A stretch of 49,260 bases of DNA from JAVBUY01 sp031552735 (GCA_031552735.1 JAVBMF010000020.1:1-49260), one strand, 5' to 3'. Positions 27,848-37,136 are shown, counted from the stretch's first letter. Made by a program: numbers and translations. The notes: generated by a model not told the origin, from the letters alone.

Positions 27848-27878
27848 ATATGGGTTTGCGGACGTGGGGAATAAGGGA

Positions 27879-27903
27879 AACAAGCCGATCATGTTGGCTT
27901 GTT
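27879..27903 (-). terminator. Hairpin downstream of the ABC operon
   Basis: An 8-bp stem AACAAGCC (27879-27886) / GGCTTGTT (27896-27903), 9 bases after the last gene of the - operon. The - strand T tract is weak (TTTCCCTT). Confidence 0.45.
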
Positions 27904-27911
27904 TTGCGTTA

Positions 27912-28976
27912 TCACTTCGCGTACTCCCGGCAAGCCGCCACATACGCCAGGATGTTTTCCCACGGCACTTCCGGCTCCAGCACATGCGTGGGGGCGACCA
28001 CCAGCCCGCCATGCTTGCCCGCGATGTCCAAATTGCGAAACACCGCGCTGCGCACCTCTTCCGGCGTGCCAAAGGGCATCACCTGCTGTGTGCCGATTGT
28101 GCCGTGGAAGGACAGCGCGCCCTTGTAGGTGGCGAATACCTTCTCGAAGCTCATGCATTCGGGCTGCACGGGGTTCAGCACGTCGATGCCCGCCTCAATC
28201 AGGTGCGGGATCAGCGGCTCGACAAAGCCGCAGGAGTGATAGATGATCACAATGTCCGGCTTTTTCTTGCGCGCTTCGCGGATCAGGCGCGTCAGGCGCG
28301 GCTTGAGCCACTCGCAGTACAGCGACTCACTCATCAGCAGCGTGGATTGCATGCCTACATCATCGCCGATGAACAGGATGTCTACCCCGGCGTCGATATA
28401 CATGCGCATGCGGTCGATGCTGAGGTTCGTAATGGTGTCCAGCAATGTCTCGGCGATCGGGTCCTCGCTGAGCATGTCCATCATCAGGTTCTCCATGCCA
28501 CGGATATACCACGAGGCCTCCCAGATGGTCATCTCCATGTCGCCAACCGCAGCGAGCCCCTGCGCGTGCAGCGCCGCGACGGCCGCGCGCTGCTCCGTCA
28601 GGTCCGCGCCCTGAAACACCGGGAAGGGATACGCCAGCACCTGCTCCACATCGTCAATATTTTTCAGCGGATTGCGCATGTAGGTCATGTGCTTGGCGGC
28701 CTCGCTGCCCGGCTCGTGACCGACGCCAAACATGTCGATGTGCGCACCGGGCTTGAGGTCCTTGAAATACGGCAGAAAACGCGAGGTGTCGCCGTTGACG
28801 GGCTGAATCTCCGGAATAAAGCGCCACGGCATATTGAAATATGCCTGATAGGGCAGATCGCTGCCGGTTCTGCGCTGGTATTCCGCAATCAGTGACGGGC
28901 ACAGGAAGAACGTGGCGGGCATGAAGTCATACCCTTTGCGACCGATGAGCGACAGCAGATTTTCGCGTTGGTTCAT
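27912..28976 (-). CDS. Uroporphyrinogen decarboxylase (URO-D) family protein
   Basis: A 354-residue TIM-barrel protein of the URO-D/MtaA superfamily. The C-terminal half carries IIYHSCGFVEPLI (His247-x-Cys249) and DVLNPVQPEC (Cys274), resembling the zinc-binding H-x-C site of corrinoid-linked methyltransferases such as MtaA. No heme genes are nearby, so heme synthesis is unlikely. ATG 28976 overlaps the kinase stop by ATGA and has AAGGAG upstream. It is the last gene of an ABC sugar importer operon. Homologues in such operons have no role I can name; methyl transfer or sugar lyase chemistry is conceivable. Confidence 0.75.
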   Translation of the reverse strand: MNQRENLLSLIGRKGYDFMPATFFLCPSLIAEYQRRTGSDLPYQAYFNMPWRFIPEIQPVNGDTSRFLPYFKDLKPGAHIDMFGVGHEPGSEAAKHMTYMRNPLKNIDDVEQVLAYPFPVFQGADLTEQRAAVAALHAQGLAAVGDMEMTIWEASWYIRGMENLMMDMLSEDPIAETLLDTITNLSIDRMRMYIDAGVDILFIGDDVGMQSTLLMSESLYCEWLKPRLTRLIREARKKKPDIVIIYHSCGFVEPLIPHLIEAGIDVLNPVQPECMSFEKVFATYKGALSFHGTIGTQQVMPFGTPEEVRSAVFRNLDIAGKHGGLVVAPTHVLEPEVPWENILAYVAACREYAK

Positions 28977-30052
28977 GTCGGCATTGCTCCTTTTTGCACG
29001 TCCGCGATGATGGCATGCATCTCTTGCCAGTGCCGCTCCATCTCGGCGACTAGCTTTATCTGTGTGCGCGCGCGATCCAGGTTGTGTCGCTCCCTGCTGG
29101 TGTGGTAATACACGTCGCCATTGAGGAAGTCGGCCAGAAAGCGGGTGCCGCACTCTAGGGTCATCAGCTTCGCGCCCCAAGGCAGCGTCTGGATTTCGCT
29201 GGCGGTCAGGCGGCTGCCGCACTCGGACAGAAAGCCTTCCGTATACGCGCGGTAGAGCGGCAGCGACAATTGCACCTTGTCCAGATCCATCTCGTCCTCG
29301 GCGGCGGTGGACGCGCCAAAGCGGATCGAATCGCCAAAGTCGTTGCCAGCCAGTCCGGGCATGACGGTGTCCAGATCGATCACGCACAGCGCGGTGCGCA
29401 TCTTGGCGTCCAGCATCACGTTGTTCAGCTTGGTATCGTTGTGCGTGACGCGCAAGGGCAGCTCGCCGCGACTGAGCATATCGGTCATATAGGCGCTTTC
29501 GGCCTCGCGCGCCAGATAGAAGTCGATCTCCGGTTGCGCGGATTGCACGCGTCCCGCTGTGTCGGCATCGATGGCTTGGCGTAGCTGCACGAAACGATGA
29601 GGCGTGTCATGAAAGCGCGGGATGGTTTCGGACAAGGTTTCGGCGGGGAAGTCGGCCAGCAGATTCTGAAACCGGCCAAAGGCGACCGCGCTCTGGTAGA
29701 AATCGGCGCTGGACTCGGCTTGTTGCAGGCACAGGCTGTCGGCGATGAACGTATAGACGCGCCAATACGCGCCGTCCCCATCCAGATGGAAGGGCTGGCC
29801 GTCTGTTGTGTGCACCAGTTCCAGCACATGGCGGGGCGTCGGGTCGGCCTGTGCCAGATGCTGTGTGACGAGGGCGATATTGCGCATCAGTGCGGGCACA
29901 TCGCGGAAGATGTTGTGATTGACGCGCTGGAGGATGTATTTTTGCGATTGGTCGGTGATCACCAAATACGTGCCGTTGATGTGGCCGTGGCCATAAGGTT
30001 CGCACGAGACAGGGTTGCCCGCCAGCGCGAACGCGTGCACTGCTTCGATCAT
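28973..30052 (-). CDS. NahK-like sugar kinase (APH/choline kinase fold)
   Basis: A 359-residue phosphotransferase. RVTHNDTKLNN (catalytic Asp206) and CVIDLDTVMPG (metal-binding DxD-type) are hallmarks of the aminoglycoside phosphotransferase fold. The full-length pattern resembles N-acetylhexosamine 1-kinase (NahK) of the lacto-N-biose pathway: GHINGTYLV near the N-terminus and long C-terminal helices. It probably makes a sugar 1-phosphate, which the adjacent nucleotidyltransferase could activate. ATG 30052 overlaps the stop of the upstream gene by ATGA. Confidence 0.8.
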   Translation of the reverse strand: MIEAVHAFALAGNPVSCEPYGHGHINGTYLVITDQSQKYILQRVNHNIFRDVPALMRNIALVTQHLAQADPTPRHVLELVHTTDGQPFHLDGDGAYWRVYTFIADSLCLQQAESSADFYQSAVAFGRFQNLLADFPAETLSETIPRFHDTPHRFVQLRQAIDADTAGRVQSAQPEIDFYLAREAESAYMTDMLSRGELPLRVTHNDTKLNNVMLDAKMRTALCVIDLDTVMPGLAGNDFGDSIRFGASTAAEDEMDLDKVQLSLPLYRAYTEGFLSECGSRLTASEIQTLPWGAKLMTLECGTRFLADFLNGDVYYHTSRERHNLDRARTQIKLVAEMERHWQEMHAIIADVQKGAMPT

Positions 30053-30969
30053 CCTTGTGCCCCCCACAAATGCTCGGGATAGACGCCTGCCTGGCGCATG
30101 GCGGCCAGCGCGTCCCACACACGCTGCATATCCTGCTGATAGGTGACGCCATACCACTTTTCCTGTGTGGGCAGCACGGCCACGGTGGCCTTGCCCTCGT
30201 GCAGCAGTTGGTTGGGCACCAGCGGCAGGAAGTATTCGCACTTTATCGGATTGATCGGCAGGTTTTCGCGCAGGAACGCGGCGAAGCGCGCCTCAATCTC
30301 GGCCAATATGCTGTGCTGGAAGCCCCACATGTTCATCGACACATGGGTACCGTTGGGTACAAAGACAAAGTGCTCGCCGTCCTCGGTATAGGCCGCGCCG
30401 CCCTCGCGGGGCTCAATGTGCGTGCGTTCGACCACTTCTTTGAGCTGACCGTCGTCGCCCACGTCGCAAACGCCGCGCGCGACAATGCCGTTCTCTGTCA
30501 GGGTATTCTGGATCAGGTAGCCGACCATCGCGTGCTCGGTGGGCTGCGTGTGGGTCGTGAGGAATTGATACACCGCCTGAAAAGCCGTGCGGCCATAGAA
30601 ATCATCGGCGTTGATCACGCTACACGGGCCGTCGATCATGTCCTTGGCGCACAGCACGGCGTGCGCGGTGCCCCAGGGCTTGGTGCGCCCCTCGGGGATG
30701 GTGAACCCTTCGGGCAGCACGTCCGGCCGCTGGTATGCATACACCAGCTCCACAAATCGCTCTACGCGTTTGCCGATGACCTCGTGGAACTCTGCGCGCA
30801 TCTCCGGCTTGATGATGCAGACTACTTTCTCAAAGCCTGCCTGCACCGCGTCGTAGATCGAATAGTCGATGATGATGTGGTGCGCGTCGTCTACGGGCGC
30901 AATCTGTTTAAGGCCACCATAGCGGCTACCCAGACCTGCCGCCATAATCACCAAAGTTGGTTTTTTCAT
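30049..30969 (-). CDS. Sugar-1-phosphate nucleotidyltransferase
   Basis: 306 residues with the NTP_transferase signature AAGLGSRYGGLKQ at the N-terminus, GTAHAVLCAKD and the metal site NADDFYG. It should use an NTP and a sugar 1-phosphate to form an NDP-sugar plus pyrophosphate. ATG 30969 is favoured over GTG 30978 because AAAAGGTG is correctly spaced to it. Translational coupling with the NahK-like kinase downstream links the two steps: kinase, then nucleotidylation. The sugar and the base are not evident. Confidence 0.82.
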   Translation of the reverse strand: MKKPTLVIMAAGLGSRYGGLKQIAPVDDAHHIIIDYSIYDAVQAGFEKVVCIIKPEMRAEFHEVIGKRVERFVELVYAYQRPDVLPEGFTIPEGRTKPWGTAHAVLCAKDMIDGPCSVINADDFYGRTAFQAVYQFLTTHTQPTEHAMVGYLIQNTLTENGIVARGVCDVGDDGQLKEVVERTHIEPREGGAAYTEDGEHFVFVPNGTHVSMNMWGFQHSILAEIEARFAAFLRENLPINPIKCEYFLPLVPNQLLHEGKATVAVLPTQEKWYGVTYQQDMQRVWDALAAMRQAGVYPEHLWGAQG

Positions 30970-30990
30970 TTTTTTCACCTTTTCTTAAAA

Positions 30991-32973
30991 TCAAGCCATC
31001 CAGAAGTCCAAATGCTCGGGGATGACCGCGGTTTGACGGACTTCGCGCACGATGGCGTCGGTCAGCGGCACGCCCAGTTCCCGTGCGCGCAGCTTGGCGG
31101 CTTGCAGATACCAAATCTCCAGCACGGTCTGCTCGCCTTCCTTGATGACCGTAAACGGTGTGGCGAACAGCGCCGCAAGGAAAGCGTCGTCGCCCAGCTG
31201 ATAGGCGCTCTGCGCGACGCACAGGCGCATGCGCTGCTCGCTTTGCAGCGCGGCGGACAACGTGTGGTAGTAATCGAACGCCGCTTGATACTGCCCGGCA
31301 TCGGTCAGCAGCGTGAGGTATTCCTCCGCATAGGGGCGCAACGCGTCGTCGTCCGTGAGCAGGCCGACCGCTTCGCGCAGGGCGGCGATTGCCTCGTCCA
31401 GCTTGCCCGCTTGTTTGTGCAGGCAGGCCAGATTGCGCAGCGCCAGCGGCAATCGCTTGATACGCAATGCCTGTTCCCAGGCGTGCTGCGCGTCGGACAT
31501 GCGGTCGTTCTCCAGATAGGCGATGCCCAGCTGCGTCCACAGCGCGGCGGTCTTGGGCTCGGTGCGCTCCATCAGCGCGATCCACGGCGGCGTGACCATG
31601 AAGGCGGCGTAATCGTCCGATGCCTTGCCAGCCAGCAGCGCCGCCCACGCCGCCTCGCCCTGATCCACCGCGCCGCGCGGGAAGGACAGGTGCGTGGGCA
31701 GCAGCGACGGATCGCGCTGGGCTTCCAGCGCGCCAAAGCCGTACCCCGTGTGCAGGATGGCATCGGCGGGCTTTTCTGACAGTGCGCGGCAGCGTGCGTC
31801 CATCGCGGCCAGATCGGGCACCGGCAGCGCCGCATCCACCACGCGCTGGATGTCTGCGCGCGCGGCGGCATAGTCGCCCTGGGGGATGGGCGCGTCGGTC
31901 TGGGTGAACTGCTGTGTGATGTGCAGCACGGACTGTGCCGCCAGGAAATAAGAATGCACCTGCGTGGGCGCAAGCCCGCCCTGCACCTCCAGATAATCGC
32001 CGGAGCCTTCGCCCGCCAGGAAGCGCTGCCAGTGCTGGCCGCCGCTGTGCGTGCCCCAGCAGAACATCTTGCGGTAGGGGAAGTTGCCGGTGGAACGCTC
32101 GGCGAACACGCGGCCATCGGGATACTGCGCCGCCTCAAACGCCGACGCGGCCTGATGCGGGTTCTGGAAGAAGTACTCGGTGGCGAATTTCATGCTGGTC
32201 GGGTCGCTGGCGTCCTGCCCCTTGGACAGCAGCCACGGCAACTGGCCGTGGAAGTAATAGCACTTTTCCGGCTCGCGGTCGAGCTTCAGCGCGATCACCT
32301 CGTCCGTGCCGGAGTAGACATGCATGCCCTTTTGCTCGGGGATGGCGATGTTGGTCCACAGGAAAATCGGCACGTCCTGGGGCAGCGTGTTGTGCACGGA
32401 AAAGTGCGCGGTCAGCGCCGTCGCGCCCGAGGGCAGGTGGAAGTCCACCTGGAAGGTCAGTTGCTTGCAACGCTCAAACTCGTACATGCGCAGGAAGGGC
32501 TCGCCGCGCTCATCGGTGCACGCGGCAAAGAACACATCCTGACAGGAGAGGTATGTGTGGCCGAAGTGCCCAAAGTTCCACTCGATGCCGCCGGAGAACC
32601 AAGCGTTGCGCAGCGCCAGATTGCGCAGGATGATGCCATTGTTGCAATACAGGCTTTCGCGATCCGTGCGCTTATCCCACAAGGAATAGAGCCTGCCGCC
32701 ATACTGCGGCAAGAACTGCGCGCGGAAATGCTCGTTTTCCAGCTCGATGACCACGACCGGTTGCGGCGAGGGCTCGGGCGCATAGCGATCCTGCATGGCG
32801 TAGGGCAGTGCGCGAAAGTCGATGTGCTCGCCAAAGCCATCGCGCTCCCCGGGCGTTAAGCCGCCGTCGATGGGCGGGCGCGCCACGCGTGCGGCAAACT
32901 TGGGCAGCGGATTGAGCGGCGCCATCGGGGTGACCGGCAGCATACGCTGGGTGGTTTTGATTGTGGTTGCCAT
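30991..32973 (-). CDS. DUF5107-type protein with C-terminal TPR repeats
   Basis: 660 residues. The N-terminal half (~60-370) is a galactose-mutarotase-like beta-sandwich (QPVVVIELENEHFRAQFLPQYGGRLYSLWD, shown in part: PQYGGRLYSLWD) with many Trp/His in GGIEWNFGHFGH. The C-terminal half (~450-640) has TPR-like helical pairs (WTQLGIAYLENDRMSDAQHA). This is the DUF5107 plus TPR architecture often seen in sugar operons. Its function is unproven; carbohydrate binding or hydrolysis is likely. It has no signal peptide, so it is cytoplasmic. The ATG overlaps the permease stop by one base (TAATG). Confidence 0.75.
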   Translation of the reverse strand: MATTIKTTQRMLPVTPMAPLNPLPKFAARVARPPIDGGLTPGERDGFGEHIDFRALPYAMQDRYAPEPSPQPVVVIELENEHFRAQFLPQYGGRLYSLWDKRTDRESLYCNNGIILRNLALRNAWFSGGIEWNFGHFGHTYLSCQDVFFAACTDERGEPFLRMYEFERCKQLTFQVDFHLPSGATALTAHFSVHNTLPQDVPIFLWTNIAIPEQKGMHVYSGTDEVIALKLDREPEKCYYFHGQLPWLLSKGQDASDPTSMKFATEYFFQNPHQAASAFEAAQYPDGRVFAERSTGNFPYRKMFCWGTHSGGQHWQRFLAGEGSGDYLEVQGGLAPTQVHSYFLAAQSVLHITQQFTQTDAPIPQGDYAAARADIQRVVDAALPVPDLAAMDARCRALSEKPADAILHTGYGFGALEAQRDPSLLPTHLSFPRGAVDQGEAAWAALLAGKASDDYAAFMVTPPWIALMERTEPKTAALWTQLGIAYLENDRMSDAQHAWEQALRIKRLPLALRNLACLHKQAGKLDEAIAALREAVGLLTDDDALRPYAEEYLTLLTDAGQYQAAFDYYHTLSAALQSEQRMRLCVAQSAYQLGDDAFLAALFATPFTVIKEGEQTVLEIWYLQAAKLRARELGVPLTDAIVREVRQTAVIPEHLDFWMA

Positions 32974-33854
32974 TAGCCTTTGACCCCTCCGCCGGTAACA
33001 CCGGCAATAATGCGCTCGGACAGGAAGATAAAGATAATGAACGTGGGCAGGAACACGATCATGACCGACGCGAAGATGCCCGCCCAGTTGCCGGTGTACT
33101 TCATGGATTCCATCATGCTGTACATGCCGACCGCCACGGGGCGCACGCGCTCGCCACTGGCAAAGATCAGCGACATGAAGTATTCGTTCCAGATATTCAC
33201 GAAGTTGAAGATGGTGACCGTGATGATGCCCGGTTGCGCCAGCGGCAGCATGATCTGCCAGAAGGTGCGGATCGGCGAGCAGCCATCGATGGCGGCGGCC
33301 TCCTCATACGATCGGGACAGGTTGCTAAAGAACGACAACAGGAAGATCGACGTATAGGGGACATTATAGCCGACAAACAGGAAAATCATCAGCAGGCGCG
33401 TGGTGATGTCCTGCTTGAGCAGACCTAAGCCCGTGACGATGCCGAACAGCGGCAGGATGATCATGACCACCGGCACGCCCATCGCGGCCACAAAGCCGCT
33501 TTGCAGCGGGCGGTTCAGGAAGAACTTGAATCGCGACAGCGCATAGGCGGCGGGCGCGGCGACGACGATCAGCAGCACCGAGGAAATGCTGGCATAGAAC
33601 AGCGAGTTCATAAAGAAGGTGGACACATTGCTGCCGTTCCAGGCCTTCACATAGTTCTCAAAGTGCAGGCCGGAGGGGAAGAAGATCGACGTGCCCTTGA
33701 AAATCTCTTTGGTGGTGGCCAAACTGGCGGACAGAATCCACCCGATCAGCACAAAGGTGAACAGCACCCACAGCGACAGCGTCAGGTAGCCGGGCAACAG
33801 GCGCGCCTCTTTGCGCCAATTGAAGGGTTCGCGGATTTTTCTTGGCTTGCTCAT
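32973..33854 (-). CDS. ABC sugar transporter permease (MalG-like)
   Basis: 293 residues with six hydrophobic segments and the EAA loop EEAAAIDGCSPIRTFWQIMLPLAQPG, which contacts the ATPase. It belongs to the carbohydrate CUT1 family. ATG 33854 is chosen for AAGGGAGGTG, which overlaps the stop of the preceding permease; a GTG at 33863 lies inside that site. No ATPase gene is in the operon, so a shared MsmK-type ATPase elsewhere is likely. Confidence 0.9.
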   Translation of the reverse strand: MSKPRKIREPFNWRKEARLLPGYLTLSLWVLFTFVLIGWILSASLATTKEIFKGTSIFFPSGLHFENYVKAWNGSNVSTFFMNSLFYASISSVLLIVVAAPAAYALSRFKFFLNRPLQSGFVAAMGVPVVMIILPLFGIVTGLGLLKQDITTRLLMIFLFVGYNVPYTSIFLLSFFSNLSRSYEEAAAIDGCSPIRTFWQIMLPLAQPGIITVTIFNFVNIWNEYFMSLIFASGERVRPVAVGMYSMMESMKYTGNWAGIFASVMIVFLPTFIIFIFLSERIIAGVTGGGVKG

Positions 33855-33868
33855 GCCTGTCACCTCCC

Positions 33869-34774
33869 TTAAAATTCCAGATCATCTTTTTTGATGACCA
33901 AGTTTGTGATGAGGAACACCACCACCACGATGACCGCCAGCATCACACCGACTGATGCGCCGATGCCCGCATTTCGCTCGGTGACGATATTGCCCGAGCC
34001 GAAGGTTTGGATGTACATGTACTGCATGGGCGAGATGACCTGATTGTCGGCGGTGACATTGGAGAACAACTGCGACCACACGAAGAAGCCGACGCTGGTG
34101 ATCGACCACATGGTGATGTTGGTTTTCAGCACGCCTTTCAAAAGCGGCCAGGTGATATGGGCAAATTGGCGGGGCTTATTCGCGCCGTCAATGGTAGACG
34201 CTTCGTAATATTCCACCGGAATCTTCTCGATGCCGCTGGAGAAGATCAGCATGTGATAGCCGACCATGCCGAAACAATAGGCGATCAGCAGCGCCCAGAA
34301 TTTGTGCGCGGTGTCGGTCCATTGGATGGCGGCCAGATTGGTCAGCCCAAAGAACTTGAAGAAGCTGGTCAGCAGACCAAATTTCGGGTTGTAGACGTAT
34401 TGCAGCCACATGGTGGCCAGCGCCACGGCCGAGATGATGTTGGGCATGTAGATGATTGCGCGGAAGAACCGCTTGAACCGGATGCCGCTGTTGAGGATGA
34501 CCGCAAAAAGCAGTGCCAGCGTCATCACCGCCAGCCCGCCCACCGACCAGATGCGGAAGAGATTCCACAGCGAGTTTCGGAACAGCTCGGTATTGATGAG
34601 CTTCGTATAGTTGGAAAAGCCAACCGGAATCCACTGCGAAATGGGCGCGACCACGCTCTCTACCTTGAAAAAGCTCATGGCCAGCGTGCGCAGGATGGGG
34701 TAGATAAAGATAATGAGAAACAGAATCAAGGCCGGGGAGATGAATGCAATGATCATTCCCTTGCTTTTTTTCAT
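33869..34774 (-). CDS. ABC sugar transporter permease (MalF-like)
   Basis: 301 residues, six hydrophobic segments, EAA loop near YYEASTIDGANKPRQFAHITWP (core ASTIDGANKP). It is the CUT1-family partner of the next permease. ATG 34774 has GGGAGG upstream. It follows the binding-protein gene after two hairpins, a common arrangement that keeps permease levels below those of the binding protein. Confidence 0.9.
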   Translation of the reverse strand: MKKSKGMIIAFISPALILFLIIFIYPILRTLAMSFFKVESVVAPISQWIPVGFSNYTKLINTELFRNSLWNLFRIWSVGGLAVMTLALLFAVILNSGIRFKRFFRAIIYMPNIISAVALATMWLQYVYNPKFGLLTSFFKFFGLTNLAAIQWTDTAHKFWALLIAYCFGMVGYHMLIFSSGIEKIPVEYYEASTIDGANKPRQFAHITWPLLKGVLKTNITMWSITSVGFFVWSQLFSNVTADNQVISPMQYMYIQTFGSGNIVTERNAGIGASVGVMLAVIVVVVFLITNLVIKKDDLEF

Positions 34775-34813
34775 GGTGTGTCGCCTCCCATGCATTGATC
34801 AAAGAGGAAAGGG

Positions 34814-34879
34814 AGAGGGAATGGACCGACCAGTCCCTCTGCCTATAGCATACGCCCCATGCAAGCACGGGGCGTATGC
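34814..34879 (-). promoter_or_regulatory. Two tandem hairpins between the binding-protein and permease genes
   Basis: Hairpin 1: AGAGGGA (34814-34820) / TCCCTCT (34834-34840) with inner TGG/CCA pairs. Hairpin 2: GCATACGCCCC (34848-34858) / GGGGCGTATGC (34869-34879). Neither has a T tract on the - strand, so they look like mRNA-processing or stabilising structures rather than terminators. Confidence 0.65.
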
Positions 34880-34896
34880 GCGGTGTTATGCAGCTA

Positions 34897-36135
34897 TTAC
34901 TTGCCGGCCGCTTCCAGCGTATCGACAAATTCCTGCGCGGTGATCGTGCCGCCGCAGAGCTTCTTGAAGTTCTCGACGATGATCGGGGTCATGTCCGCGT
35001 TGTCCTGGATGCCAGCGGCCCAGGGGAAGCGGGTGGTGATGCCATCCATAACCGGCTTCACGCCAGCCATTTCCGGCGCCCATTCGGTGTTGCTGGAGTC
35101 GGCGGGGATGCCCAGCGAATCCTTGGCCAGCTGCGCATCGAACTGACCCTTGGTGATCGTGCAGATCAGGTCAAAGGCTTCCTGACCAACCTGCGAATCC
35201 TTGTTGATGCCATAGGCCTGGGAGCCGAAGTTGGCGGCTTCCACGCCGGTCTTGCCGCCATCGACGGCCGGGTACGCGAAGCAGCCAAACACGAAGCCGG
35301 GCTCCACCATCTCGCGCACTTCGTTGGGCAGCCAGGAACCATTCAGGTACATCGCGGCGGCGCCTTCCAGCGCGAATTCGCCGTTCTGGTTGGTCGGCCA
35401 CGCGGAGGAAGCGATGGTCGGGGAGAAGAAGCCGCTCTTGGCCAGGTTCTCATAATCCTGCGCAACCTTCAGCACGGCCGGCTCTTCGGCCCACAGGCCT
35501 TCCTTGACGACCTTGCCGGTGCCTTCGGCGCCCAGGTAACGGGACATGTGATAGCCCAGCAGGCAGTCGATGTACGCATCGTCACAGGTGATCGGGATGA
35601 AGCCCGCGTCCTTGATCTTCTGGCAGACATCCAGGAACTCGGCCCAAGTGGTGGGCACGGCGGTCACGCCAGCCTTCTCAAAGATCTCGGGATTGTAGAA
35701 AAAATTGAACACGAAGGGCTGATAGGGGATGGACATCAGCTGGCCGCCGGCGCTGTCGCGGCACGCGGCCATCAGGCCCGCATTGGCGGTGGCTTCGTAG
35801 TTGGCAGCCTTCGCCATGTCTTCCAGGTTCATCAGGTACTGATTCCAGGTCTTGCTGACGCGGTCGATGTCCTCATCGAACAGGTCAATGGTGGTCTTGG
35901 AGGCCAGCGCGGGCTCCAGACCTTCGCGGATGCCGTTGCGGCCCTTGAACTGGAGATCAACGGTGTTGCCGGAAGCCGCCATGTACGCATCGACCGCAGC
36001 CTGGATGGCGATGCCCTGAGGCTCGGTGCTGTTCCACATGGACCAGTACACGATGGTCTTGCCTTCCGCGCCGACGATGCTCACCATCGACAGGCACAGA
36101 ACGAGAACGAGCAGGAACGAAAGAACCTTCTTCAT
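34897..36135 (-). CDS. ABC sugar extracellular solute-binding protein
   Basis: A 412-residue family 1-type binding protein. The signal peptide is Lys-Lys then VLSFLLVLVLCLSMVSIVGA, with cleavage probably after VGA. The Cys at 14 is not in a good lipobox, so the anchoring mode is unclear. The mature part starts KTIVYWSMWNSTEPQG, typical of oligosaccharide binders, and carries many Trp and Asp. RBS GGGGAGGA supports the start. It is the first gene of the - operon and faces the PocR/AraC regulator. The ligand is unknown. Confidence 0.9.
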   Translation of the reverse strand: MKKVLSFLLVLVLCLSMVSIVGAEGKTIVYWSMWNSTEPQGIAIQAAVDAYMAASGNTVDLQFKGRNGIREGLEPALASKTTIDLFDEDIDRVSKTWNQYLMNLEDMAKAANYEATANAGLMAACRDSAGGQLMSIPYQPFVFNFFYNPEIFEKAGVTAVPTTWAEFLDVCQKIKDAGFIPITCDDAYIDCLLGYHMSRYLGAEGTGKVVKEGLWAEEPAVLKVAQDYENLAKSGFFSPTIASSAWPTNQNGEFALEGAAAMYLNGSWLPNEVREMVEPGFVFGCFAYPAVDGGKTGVEAANFGSQAYGINKDSQVGQEAFDLICTITKGQFDAQLAKDSLGIPADSSNTEWAPEMAGVKPVMDGITTRFPWAAGIQDNADMTPIIVENFKKLCGGTITAQEFVDTLEAAGK

Positions 36136-36270
36136 GAACAGAATCCTCCCCTTGAATGCAAATTTGGTACGTTATCTTGGTACCACCTGTATGGATATCA
36201 TACCGCTTTTTTGTGCGAATTGCTATGGAAATTTTCGCTGAATAATAGTACAATCTTCCGCATGTCGTGA

Positions 36271-36276
36271 TATAAT
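36271..36276 (+). promoter_or_regulatory. Probable -10 of the PocR/AraC regulator
   Basis: TATAAT at 36271-36276, 36 bases before the ATG, with no clear -35. In the same divergent region GGTAC occurs twice near 36166-36182 and may be a regulatory site. Confidence 0.4.
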
Positions 36277-36311
36277 ACCACTAGAAAAGAACAAGAGGGT
36301 AGGGGTGCGCC

Positions 36312-37136
36312 ATGCTCAGCCAGAGCGATTTCCACAAGATCGGGCGGCTGCTGAACAACCTGCACGAATGTCTGGACATCAAAATCGCGCTGATGGACGA
36401 GCATGCGCGCGAGATTTATACCGCGAGCTATCAGACCGCCTTTTGCCGGTGCATTGCCACCTCGCCGGGCGGGTATGACCGCTGCGTGCAATGCGATATG
36501 GCGGCGCTGGCGGATATCCACAATACGCAGAAGATGAAGCAATACTTCTGCCACGCGGGGCTGATCGAGGTGGCGCTGCCACTGACCGAAAAAGGAAAAA
36601 CCATCGGTACCATCCTGTTTGGGCAGTTGCTGGACGACTCGCCGAGGGAGGCGCAATGGCGGCGCGTGCAGGAGAGCTGCGCATGGTATCCGGACATGGA
36701 GGAGCTGTATCAGGCGTTCATGCAGCTCAAGCGGTTTTCCACGCGGCAGATCAATGCCTGCACCGAGATCGTGCACGCGTGCGTCAGCGAGGTGCGATTG
36801 GCGGGCATTGTCGCGCTGGCGCATCAGGACGACCGCAACCGGCTGATCAGCTATCTGGATTCGCACTACGCCAGCAACGTGACGGTCAGCGGCATCTGCC
36901 GGGAGCTGTCGATGGGCAAAACGCGGCTGTACAGCCTGTGCAAGCAGCACTTTGGCAAGCCGCTGGTGCAGCTGGTGTGCGAGCGGCGCATCGAGGCCGC
37001 GCGCGAGCTGCTGGTGACCACCAACCACCCGATCCAGTATATCGCCGAGGTGGTGGGCGTGCCGGATTTCAGCTATTTTACGAAGATGTTCCGCCGCTTT
37101 GTGGGCATGACGCCCAGCCAATATCGCAAGGCGTAA
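36312..37136 (+). CDS. AraC-family regulator with PocR sensory domain
   Basis: 274 residues. The N-terminal PocR ligand domain (~5-160) shows FCRCIAT, GGYDRCVQCDMAAL and QYFCHAGLIEVALPL, then GKTIGTILFGQ. The Cys/His set (C45, C47, C58, C61, C80, H81) is the family pattern, with potential for metal binding. The C-terminal AraC HTH (~170-274) ends FTKMFRRFVGMTPSQYRK. It probably senses the imported sugar or a derivative and activates the divergent ABC operon. Only 20 bases separate its stop from that of the convergent TIR gene. Confidence 0.88.
   Translation: MLSQSDFHKIGRLLNNLHECLDIKIALMDEHAREIYTASYQTAFCRCIATSPGGYDRCVQCDMAALADIHNTQKMKQYFCHAGLIEVALPLTEKGKTIGTILFGQLLDDSPREAQWRRVQESCAWYPDMEELYQAFMQLKRFSTRQINACTEIVHACVSEVRLAGIVALAHQDDRNRLISYLDSHYASNVTVSGICRELSMGKTRLYSLCKQHFGKPLVQLVCERRIEAARELLVTTNHPIQYIAEVVGVPDFSYFTKMFRRFVGMTPSQYRKA

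Noticed and set aside
27822..28895. 357-codon + strand open frame
   Set aside because: It is antisense to the URO-D-family gene, begins inside the fuc terminator and has no recognisable domain.
27912..28976. HemE, true uroporphyrinogen decarboxylase
   Set aside because: There are no heme genes nearby, the motif is H-x-C as in the methyltransferase branch, and the gene is embedded in a sugar importer operon.
30055..31779. 574-codon + strand open frame
   Set aside because: It lies opposite the nucleotidyltransferase and DUF5107 genes, has a composition-driven His/Arg/Gln-rich translation and no family motifs. It is a GC-rich shadow frame.
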